Shown here one piece after another: positions 34,321 to 43,795 of a stretch of DNA of 64,000 nt (within the stretch, counting starts at the first letter, position 1; each line of letters starts with the position of its first letter). Both the position numbers and the translations under genes were made by a program. Source of the stretch: Kwoniella bestiolae CBS 10118 (lineage: Eukaryota > Basidiomycota > Tremellomycetes > Tremellales > Cryptococcaceae); contig NC_089246.1 of assembly GCF_000512585.2 (NCBI RefSeq), positions 620,001 through 684,000 of the forward strand. Reading direction: 5' to 3'. A model generated the notes under the pieces. That model did no database searches. It saw only the letters and a program-made list of their open reading frames with translations, and was not told where the DNA came from.

Positions 34321-35682
34321 TTACTTCCTCGCTTTCTTAGCTACCTGCTCAGAAGCTACTTCACCTTTCCTCTTTATCGTCTGTCCATTCTCAAGCTTCT
34401 CATCAACTTCCATCGATAATGATTCTTCCTTCGCTGCTCTGTAGTGGACAAGACATAGAGCTTCAGAACGTATTCTCTCTCAATTATGTGGCCAACACAA
34501 TCACAAGCCAGTTCACACGAATGGGCGGGACTCAATGGACGAAGATAAAATACTATCCATCCGACATGTATATTCTATTCTATGAACCACCATCTACCAT
34601 CTAGTTTTATCCCATCTATGGAGAGAGGTGGAGAAGCTTACTGTTTCTCAAAGTACTTGAGTTTATCGGAGGTATCAATCGTGTCCTTACCCTCCTCCCA
34701 ACCGGCGGGGCAGACCTCACCGTGCTCATCGGTGAATTGGAAAGCCTTGATCAATCGGATGGATTCCTCGACGGATCGTCCGACAGGCAAGTCATGCACG
34801 TGCATGGCTCGGAGGGTACCTTTGGGGTCGATGAAGAAGGTTCCTCGGAGGGAGATACCCTCTTCGGGAAGGAGGACACCGTAGGCTTTGGAGGCGGCGT
34901 GAGATCTGTCGGCGAGCTGTGGTGTGGGTGAAGAAGCCGAGCGTCAGCGAGGGTTCTTCGAGCGCTATGGAGAAAATGGTGACAGTTCAAATAGCGTCTG
35001 AAGTGAACGAGCAAGTGACGGTCGAAGAGCTCGACGCTTCCATTGTGTGAATCTGTTGTATTATGAGAATAGCAAACTCACCAAGGTCAACTTGAGATCA
35101 GGGCCAAGACCACCCTCCTTCCTGTTAGTCTGGGACCAAGCGAGGTGAGTGAACTCTGAGTCAGTGGAGACACAGATGACCTCAGCACCGATAGCGGCGA
35201 ATTGAGGGAGGGCAGCGTTGAAAGCGAGGATCTCAGTGGGGCAGACGACTGGAACGTGGACGAGCAGACTATCAGCGTTGGACATCTCCCAGATTATATA
35301 CTGGTGGTTACAACTCACAGGTGAAATCCATAGGGTAGAAGACGAGGACGGTCCTATCATCGGAGGAATTGCTTAATCAGCATCGACCCGCAGGGGAGCA
35401 AGAGCAGACTCACCATTTTCCCTTGTAGTCAGCAAGCTTGATCTCCTCGAAAGAACCTTCCTTGACGGCGGTACCGGCGAAGTCGCTGTGATCAGAGGCC
35501 GTGTATTAGCATGCATGACCTTTCTTGCATATCATCATCTATCAATCCCAAAAAGACAGTTGAAAAAGGGAGGTTCGGCCGATGTTTTCCGAGCGCCAGT
35601 TGATAGTATGGGACCAAAGCAGTGTGAAGATGGCAGAGAGGTAGACTCACGGAGCAGGCTTTTGGATTTGAGGTAAAGACAT
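34321..35682 (-). CDS. TSA1: Typical 2-Cys peroxiredoxin (Tsa1) with optional C-terminal extension
   Basis: Thioredoxin-dependent peroxidase. Spliced product: MSLPQIQKPAPDFAGTAV, KGKWTVLVFYPMDFTFVCPTE (peroxidatic Cys49), AWSQTNRKEGGLG, LRGTFFIDPKGTLR, VGRSVEESIRL, GEVCPAGW (resolving Cys171), and KYFEKQ. The GGLG and YF motifs that make eukaryotic Prxs prone to hyperoxidation are present. Residue 194 is reached at a GTAAGC donor (34641). Reading through gives CAG TAA, a stop at residue 194 (34638-34640), the usual family length. Splicing the 203-base intron instead adds 38 residues, AAKEESLSMEVDEKL...KRK...KKARK, ending at TAA 34321-34323; this tail looks like a bipartite nuclear signal. At least five introns. 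Two isoforms are therefore possible; which is used is not known. Confidence 0.9.
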
Positions 35683-36361
35683 CTTTGCTGTTTTTGTTCT
35701 GTTTGTTTTTGGTGATGATGAGAAAGAGAAAAAGAAGAAAAGAAGAAAAGAATGTTTTCAGAAAGAATGATGAGATACGGTGAATGAGTGAGTGATACGA
35801 CTATCACGGTCGATGGAAAGTACTCGCAACTAGCACCAATAACAAGTCGGACTCTAATCCGTCAAATCGGATAAGACCGTACTAATTAGCAATAATGATC
35901 CAGTCAACATTTCAATTCAGGGTAAAAAACAGTTGAGCTCAGCTTTGTACTCGGCTCATTCCCACTCCCCACTCTTCTTACACCGCTCAGCCACCTACTT
36001 GTATACTCCCATTGGAAATACTACTATACTAGAAAACCTACCGACGCTTATCTCATCCTTAGCCGCGGTCAGACCATCTGTTCGCCGAACTCACACCACC
36101 TCGCAGTCAGAGCATCCTCATCATCTCCATGAAGTCATACGCATCTACATCAAGTGTACAGGTATAAAAACAGTAAAAACAGCCACATACATATGTGACG
36201 CCTTGAACCTCATGCATCGAACAGAAAGACTATCGTACAAGAGCTTGAGATTAAAATGCAACACAAAAACATACAGTAATACAAAAAGGCAAGGCGGACA
36301 ATTCCCACCCCATCGGAAACTCTCCCCCGTGACTCCGGAGCAGCGCACCTTGCGCCCATCC
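35683..36361. other. TSA1 promoter and flank; no gene supported
   Basis: About 680 bases upstream of TSA1 and downstream of the RnpA-like gene. A/G-rich 5' UTR-like sequence at 35700-35760. The 158-codon plus frame at 35933-36409 has no recognisable motif and overlaps the 3' end of the minus-strand gene, so it is rejected. Confidence 0.4.
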
Positions 36362-37722
36362 CTACAAAATCCTATTCATCATATTCTCCTGATCATTCTG
36401 CGTGGGTAGTACAGTATCACCGAGTTTGCCTCTCGGTATATACCTAGGCAGAGGGGCTGATACCTGTCTACTGAAGGACTGAGACCGAGGTTCTCGTTGA
36501 CTTTGACGTTGTTTGAGGTACTTTAAACCTTGGAGTATATCTTGCTGGATCTGAGTGAAGGGGGCATCGTGTAGTGAGGAAGTGAGAGATGCAATGTATG
36601 CGTATTCTGCGATGGTTGAGTTACTGCATCAACACTCGTGATCCCGTACGAAAGCTTCCCAATGACCGCAGAAGTCTAATACACTGGACTGCTCCCAATT
36701 ACCTCTCTACTTAAGCAGTGATCTCCCTTCCGTCCATCTACATACGCGATTAAAGATGGAACACAACTCACCACAATCCACCAGTCCCTCCTCTCCCCAC
36801 TATTCATCCCCCCCATCTCCCCCCTCTCATTCAATACCCCCTCCAGAACCGCGTTGAACCTCCTCCTAGACCTATTCCGCTCCACCGCAAGCTTACTAAC
36901 AGCGTTCTTGCTACCAATCGCACTAAAATACACACACCCTCCCTTCTGCTCGTTCCGCCAGTCATGCAGTGTCTCGGTGGGGAAGGGAGGGATTTTGCGC
37001 GGAGGTAGGAGGGTGAAGGGGATACAACGTAGGTTGAATAGGGGGGAACGGAAGATTTGGGTGCGGGTTTTGAATATTGTTGGGAGGGAGGTCGAGAGGT
37101 CGAATCCTATTATGCGGATCTACATCCATCCCAGGGGTATATCAGTATAATGAGCTATACAGGGGTTATGACACGGTCACGTGTATTTGTTGTTTGTACT
37201 AAGGTGTTATAGATGGATATAGGCGAGATAAGACTTACTCGTGCTTCCGGATCGACATTTATCGCCGGTTCCACCGTCTTCCCCTCGGAATGCGAATTTG
37301 GATACATATTCCTAATCGCATCTTTCCAATTCACCTTTCCGCTTGTTTCTAAGATGCCCTCGGACTTTGATATTCCATTCCGATTAGACCGCAGAGCGCC
37401 ATAGCCATCTTTCAGCAAGGGTTTCGTGCTCGTATCTTCCCGATCTGTACTTCTAGGTTTCTTTGTTGCCTTGGACAATATACCGGCTCTAGTCCTCAGC
37501 TTTGTCGTGGTCGGACGTGCTCGAGAGGGTTCACCTAACCTTGGAGGTGAATGGTTGAACAGAAGATGACATGTTGAGCAGAATGATCTGACTGTGTTCA
37601 CAAAATTGTTGTAGAATATCAGCTTGGAAAAGGATCCGTGAACACATTTTCTTTGTATATGACTGTGTATACTCACTCTGCGAGCATGCAGTGGATCGAT
37701 ATATGATCGACGCGGTCATCAT
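36362..37722 (-). CDS. Probable mitochondrial protein with RnpA-like (RNase P protein component) domain
   Basis: The start at 37722 opens MMTASIIYRSTACSQ; splicing a 137-base intron (GTGAGTATAC...GAACACAG) continues IRSFCSTCHLLFNHS...RPTTTKLRTRAG, basic and acid-free like a mitochondrial presequence. The middle exon (about 36770-37110) contains LPTIFKTRTQIFRSPLFNL, then CVYFSAIGSKNAVSKLAVERNRSRRRFNAVLEGVL and RRDWWIVV. Order and spacing match bacterial RnpA: F..V...g.r..s.lF.L, SKK..gkAv.RNR.KR..Re..R, then a D.VVIA strand; ERNRSRRR corresponds to the RNRxKR motif that contacts P RNA. The last exon has a helix (AEYAYIASLTSSLHD) and ends NMMNRIL, TAG 36362-36364. The junction after WIVV is unresolved: the obvious GTGAGT donor and CGCAG acceptor do not keep the long C-terminal frame. 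Confidence 0.55.
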
Positions 37723-38075
37723 GGTATTGTTGTAGATGCAATATCAACATGGATGACTACACCTGAAATTTCCATCTAAAGGTGTTTCGCAGAAGTGGAG
37801 GTTGGACCATGGCAGAGGCAGATGCAGAGATTGGTGGCAGTTGGCAACTATGGTCGAGCTGTCTATCTCTGTTCCCCGCCGACTGTTTATGCGATGCTAT
37901 GAAGCAAGAGAATTTCTTCTAATGAACGTAGCATGCAGTAGAAGTACATACACCAGATACAGATTTACATATGAAGATTATAGATATTGTCCATTTCAAC
38001 AAACCATCACATCACAAATCCCAAAAGAGTCCACGATCAATCTATATTAAACCAAACATCATGAGTCTACTTCAT
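37723..38075. other. Intergenic, tandem minus-strand genes
   Basis: 350 bases holding the promoter of the RnpA-like gene and the 3' flank of the PH/coiled-coil gene. A plus frame at 37802-38050 shows no recognisable feature. Confidence 0.4.
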
Positions 38076-41000
38076 TTAATGTGGAGGTAATGGCAGTCCC
38101 CTCCCACCAGCATAAACCGGACTACCCATCATCTGTGATATACCCCCAGGCGACGGCGGGACTCTCAGTCCAGCTACAGGCGATGGTGCATTTTTCTTTC
38201 CCTAATCACCCACCAAGAGATATCAGCATTCATTCTAAGTAACTATCCCCTATACCCAACCGACCCTGACGTGTATGACACACCGGAGGACAAAAGCGGT
38301 AGAGCAGGGTTTGAAAAGATGAGAGATGAGGGGACCCACCTTGCCACCATGTTTAGCCATCAAAGCGAACAAATCACTGATCTGCTGCTCCAATACCTTT
38401 TTCTCTTCTCGCATTTGACCCAGTTCAGCCATTGAGCGATTGACCTCGGTTGATAAGAGTTTTTTGAATTCTTCGACGTGCACTATGAACAAACAATATC
38501 AATATCAAGTACATTACAGATGGTACAGTCTCTCCAGTAGAGGGAGTAGGGAACAGAACCCACTAGATACATTCACCGAAGTGGCTTGTTGCATAGCTTC
38601 GATAAATCGCATTCGCTCGCCTCGAATTTCGGCGGTGAGGTCTATCCGATAAATGCAGACATCAGCTCACGAAATATCAACGAGTCGTGGCAGGCGTATC
38701 AGAGCAACACTCACCCGTCGCTACCGCTCTTAATAACAACTCATTATCCTGTCGTTGTCTCTCCAAAATCCCAACAACCTGTTCGACGGCTGAACCAGAG
38801 TACCCCCACCATCAGCCATCTTTTCCTACACATGCAGACTTGGGAGAGTACAGTGAAAGTAAATATAACACATACTATTCTGCTGCCCCGCCGCCCTCTC
38901 CCTCTCCTCACCCATCATCCCCAACAACGCATCCAACCTCTGTCCGACCAATCCTTCAGAGTCGTTCCGCCGTTTCTGCTCAGACATCATACTATGCATG
39001 TCCGCCACCAAGTCGGGTAGGCCAGGTTGACCTCCGCCCGAGGGGCTCGTGCTTGATCCGCCTTCTCCCAAGGTGGATGAGGAGGAGGTATCGTCCGCTG
39101 AGGAACCGACTAGTATATTGAGGCGTTTGGATAAGGTAGAAAGTTCGGTGGATGAGTTGAGGACGAATTTCTCGAGCCATGAGTTGAGCTCGTTGAGGTC
39201 TTTTCAGGAGGTAGGGAGTCAGCTTACGTTGTTCTAACTTTATATGATCAGGGTGGCAGCGCATCATTGTGCGGGAAACAGGAGAAGATAAGGTAGAAGG
39301 TGAGTTACACTTACATCTCGCAATATCAGTAGTCTGCTGAGTCTGCAGTGTCCTAGCATCTTTCAACTCCGTAACGAGATTCAGGACATCTCCAATCTGC
39401 TTGGTGACTTCCTCGGAGAATCCACCGCCACCTCCCGAAATTGCCTTGCTAGTCTCAGGGACAGTAGGCGTAGGTGTGAGGGACTTGGTATCGATGGGCG
39501 GACTGAGTGTAGATCCAGAAATACCATCGATCTTGGGTGAAGGTGGCGCAGATATATGATCGTTGTGCAGGACGTGTAGACCGACTAATCGAGGAGAGTT
39601 TTTGGATGATCCGCCGGTCTATCCAATTTCAACGAAATAGAATCATTTAGCTTATACCCACCACCAGATGGGAAGTAATGGATAGAAAGGAGGGAAGACA
39701 CTTACCAGATCAGCCATGATTTGAGCTACCTCCTGACCAGCAGACTTCTCTTCCTCACTCGGAGAAGCAGTCAACGTATTTCTCGTAGCACTGCCACTTT
39801 CCCCAAGCGGCGATTTGACCCGTTCGCCAGAATGCGACGAAGGTTGTTTTGACAAGACCTGTTCACAAAGTCTAACGATATTATCCAGCTTCTCATTCAC
39901 CTCCAACATCTTCTCATTCTCGGCATCCTTGCTCATCGGATCATCGCGGTTAACATTATTGGCCAGGTTCGAAAGTTGCAATGTGTTCTCGATATTCTTG
40001 ATATCCAATCCCAATGTATTCAACTTATCGTCCAATCCCTTCGGCACGACAATCTCTCTAGGTTGGTCGTTTACTTCCTTCTGGTATCGCACAAACCCAT
40101 CTAGGGAATCTATAATTTCCTTCAAGTTGAAATCTACCCCATCGATCTTTTCATACAACTTGTGATGATCTGTCGAATGATCTTCCAACCTCGCAATGAC
40201 CGTGGGGTCTACCAAGCTTGTCAAGGCAGTATTGGCCAGACTACTTGTCGGCCGAGTAAGGGGTGTATGCATCTCAGTGGAAGGTCTCGAACTTCCACTT
40301 CCACTTGTACAGCCCACTTCTTCGCTTGAAGTGGTCGATCGTCCAGATGGGATAGTAGCCAGCCCCGGCGCTTGCGAGGGTTGTGCGGTCATCTGAACAC
40401 CGCCAACAGCAGGTTTGGGAAACGTAATGTGACTTATATGTGTCATAGGTGGTTTAGCCAGGAATGATTCCACCCCCGAAGACTCCTCTACGATCGTTAA
40501 TGGCAACTCATTCTTCGCACTGAGCATCATACCATACCTTCTCGTCTGTTGTACTGCATCTGCACCCACGACTGTCGAAGCGGGTCGACGAACCTGACTT
40601 GCCGATCTGGAAGGGTTCAGATCGTTCGGATCAAACGATAGCATCGTTTCCGTCTTGGGGAACACCGTGACCTCCTCAGGATCGGTATAAGGTAAATGCA
40701 GAGATTTCGAGTCGTTCGAGGTATTGGTGGATTTGTTGGAATTGGTTCTAGAGAAGGACGGAGTGGAATGTTCGAGATGGCTTGATGCTGTTGAGGGTTG
40801 CCATGCCCTTATCCTCTCTGACATCTCCATACTTTGTCTTAGACCTGTATTGTAGACGCCAGATTTTGGTCGTTCCAGGGTCAAGTCTGGATCTGGACCC
40901 AGATCGAACATCCGCTGTACACTATCTCTCAATCCGATCGCATCACCCCGAGTTTGAGCGGCAGGTGACGGAGAGGTCGATCTCATCGGTACAGTGGGTA

Positions 41001-43057
41001 GGGGATCGACGATATCGCTTGTGGGTATACCCAGGGCACTGCCTGCTACCCATGTATCGCCTACTTTCTGTACTGGTGGGGCAGAGGATCCAGATCCGGA
41101 TGATCGAGCTTCCAACGCTCTGAGACGGGATTGGAAATCTGTTTGTTGTGGTTCAGGCCTTGGGAGAGGTGATGTAGGCGCCGCCAGCACAGGGGGAATG
41201 GTAGATGTCGGTGTCCGCGAGAGGGTCGTAGCTGGTACAAGGGGCGATGGGGGTGGTAGAGCAGGCGGTTGAGCGGATTTACAAGCTAGTAGTACATCCC
41301 TGTAATCCTCCTCTATCAGCATCTCCATAGACTTTCGAGCATGAGAGGAAGAAACGACCTACCAGATCGCACTGACCCACCCCAACCTTCCAGCAACACC
41401 TTCAACGCCTATATACCTCTTCGACCCATCACTCCAGACCATCTCCAACACTTCTGTTCCCACACCCTCCGGAACGGGTGGTATACCTCTACCTCTCACT
41501 TCGTCTCTCCTTAAACTGCGCACTTCCACGCAGTCCTTCATTGCCATCTCTACATCTGGCGATACTGAGGGGTCAGGCTGAGGTATCTGACTGAACGGTA
41601 CGGCAGGGGCAGAAGCCTGTGTAGGGTTGGTTCCTGATAGTACCCTCCGAGGCGTCGAGTGTCCAGAAGAGGGATTTTGGAATATGGGGCAATAGGTTAT
41701 GTGCATCGTTGTTGGTGTTAGGACTGCCCAGGATGAAAGCCACGAGCCCCATTGGGCGACTGAGGAGCAGGGTGTGGGGATGAGATACATTGCTGCTGAT
41801 GATCGGATGATCTGTCCGGTCCAGAACGTGACAATCAGCATTATCCGAGGGAGGATCATATCAGCTATGAGAATGACTCACATCAGGATCCGAGGGTCCT
41901 TTGCTCAGGCCCATCTCTTCTTCTCCCATCCTATCGCTAAAAACGATCCCACCAGGCAGCCCGTTCGTGCCCAATCGTTCATCACTGCTCACATCATCCC
42001 ATCCAAACGATTCTGACCTTGAAAAGTGCTTCTCCTGTTTCTTCCCTTTTGCTTTTCTCCCAATCGCTTGTATACCCCCTCCAAATTTATTTAACATTTC
42101 CTTTAATGGTGATCTCCCGCCGTTCCGCTTCCTCTTCTCTCCCGATGGACTGGGTGAAAGTGAATATGATGAAGGGGATGGCGACAGCGTTGCTGCTCTT
42201 TTCCTAGTCTGTTGGGTGGGTGTACGCAAATGCTGTTGTAATGGCGAAGGATTGTATGTTGTTTTAGCGGGAGAATAACTCGGTCCTGCACCCATCGAGC
42301 TTGAAAAGTGATTAGAGGGAGGTATAGGATTAGCTCGCGGGATAGGTAATGGTTTTTGATCTAGGTACTCTCTACTCATGACTCTACCCGTTATTCCTAG
42401 AGGTACGGATGTAGCAGGATAACGGGTTCTGGGCAACTCGTTGACGGGTGTACCAGGTAGACTCTCCCATTGTTGGATCATCCTCTTTGCCGATCCACTG
42501 CCCCTTTCTAATCTTGCTGGTGGGAATCTATCAGAAGTGGGAGAAGCATTCTCAAATTCGTATGTCCTCCGTTGGGTCGATAGTTTATCCACTGGAGCAG
42601 TAGCTGGGACCGGTACTCTCCTTAATTGTGTTGGTGTAGATACGTTTGACGAGACTCTTCGATTCACCCTCAATGGCGAGGTCGACCTTGTCCGGCCCAT
42701 ATCGTACAGCTGAGGTTGGGGTAATGGTCTTCCCCTAGGTGTATTGGAGGAGGAGGAAGAAGCATTCTGTTCGAACTGATTTGCCCGGTCCTTCACACTG
42801 GGCCCTCTACTCAGATCCATACTTGTTCTTCTAGGTTTCTCCTCCGCATATCTATCTTCCATGGTGGTCGGTTCCTCGTATACGTCTAATATAGGCTCTA
42901 ACTTGTGTTTGTGTGCTCCCGGGCTGGGGAGGTCCGGGACAGTGATTGAGGTAAGGGTGGTGGTGTTGGTCTGGAATTCCGAGTTGTACGATGTCGATGA
43001 GATGAGAGTAGTCGCTGTGGGTTGTGTCGAATATGGTGGTCTGGCAGATGTTGACAT
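38076..43057 (-). CDS. Large PH-domain and coiled-coil protein, function unknown
   Basis: The first ~400 residues are disordered with many S/T-P sites and basic clusters (KRKRNGGRSPLKEMLNKFGGG, RKAKGKKQEK). The next two exons encode a PH-like domain: IIRSSAAMYLIPTPC, WGSWLSSWAVLTPTTMHITYC, then after a low-complexity insert VEVRSLRRDEVRGRGIPPVP, TEVLEMVWSDGSKRYIGVEGVAGRLGWVSAIWD. A long Ser/Pro/Thr-rich region follows, then helical segments (KEIIDSLDGFVRYQKEVND, LDIKNIENTLQL, NEKLDNIVRLCEQVL). The C-terminal exons encode coiled coil (TELKDARTLQTQQTTDIARY, SEQKRRNDSEGLVGQRLDALLGMMGEERER, VEQVVGILERQRQDNELLLRAV, EVNRSMAELGQMREEKKVLEQQ) and end GGRGLPLPPH. About ten exons. A split PH with C-terminal coiled coil suggests a cortical/membrane scaffold (inference). 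No named family recognised. Confidence 0.7.
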
Positions 43058-43159
43058 GATCTCCTATCGTGACTGTCGGATCCTGGAGGTGGGGTGGGGT
43101 GTTGATCTCAGACAATCAAGCTATGTCTCATACCCTAAGTGACGTATAATTTACAGGTT

Positions 43160-43477
43160 CTAAAATGCGGTAAGTACGAGTTGAACTAAGAAGGAATGAC
43201 CTGTTGGTGCATAGAATTTGTTGTTGATGACTTTGCAAGAACATTGTTTTCCAGCTTATGGTTGTTGCTCACCACGTGAAAAATCGGTATCGTCGAAAGG
43301 GGTGACGACCATAAATTGAGGTTGTCCTGTGGGATGGGAATGACCAGCCACTCTCAGACATTCTGGACTTAGGGACATAGAAGGTTCTATGATTTCCTGG
43401 AGGATCTCGGAATGCGATTTCTTGGGAGTGTCATGAAGCCTACCTTGTCCCGGTAGCTCACGCGGAATTACATCCAT
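43160..43477 (-). CDS. Possible small two-exon protein (weak)
   Basis: A 73-codon frame starts MDVIPRELPGQGRLHD and runs through KSHSEILQEIIEPSMSLS and VAGHSHPTGQPQFMVVTPFDDTDFSR. A GTGAGC donor after TCACGTG and a CCAACAG acceptor would extend it to HSFLVQLVLTAF with TAG at 43160-43162. The composition looks coding, but there is no family match. It could be a 5' UTR exon or upstream frame of the PH/coiled-coil gene, whose start lies 100 bases downstream on the same strand. Confidence 0.25.
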
Positions 43478-43795
43478 TTTACATCGTCACGATTATTCGC
43501 CCGTAACACGATGATGACTATGGTCTTGATTCAACGACCTTCATCTTTGTCTTTCCAAAATCATACGCGTGAAGCAGTCAGGGTCGAATGACTGTTTGGA
43601 TTCCTTTAAAGGATGGTCAGGACAGAAAGCGGACATGTCCGCCTGTGCGCCTTATCGCATTTGGCCGATGACGTTATGGTTTGGTGAAGCACATGCTCAT
43701 GCCCACCATTCAGATATCGCTGAGAATGATAAGACGACCTACATTCATTCTTGCTCATTCATCTGATTCTCATTGCCCCCAGCTGTTCATCAGCA
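43478..43795. promoter_or_regulatory. Promoter of the first carboxypeptidase S gene
   Basis: About 320 bases upstream of the start at 43796. An in-frame upstream Met at 43751 would add 15 hydrophobic residues (MLIHLILIAPSC...), so the true start is not fixed by sequence alone. No RNA gene seen. Confidence 0.35.

Noticed and set aside
35933..36409. 158-codon plus-strand frame
   Set aside because: Overlaps the 3' end of the RnpA-like gene antisense; rich in His/Thr/Ser with no recognisable motif and no start context.
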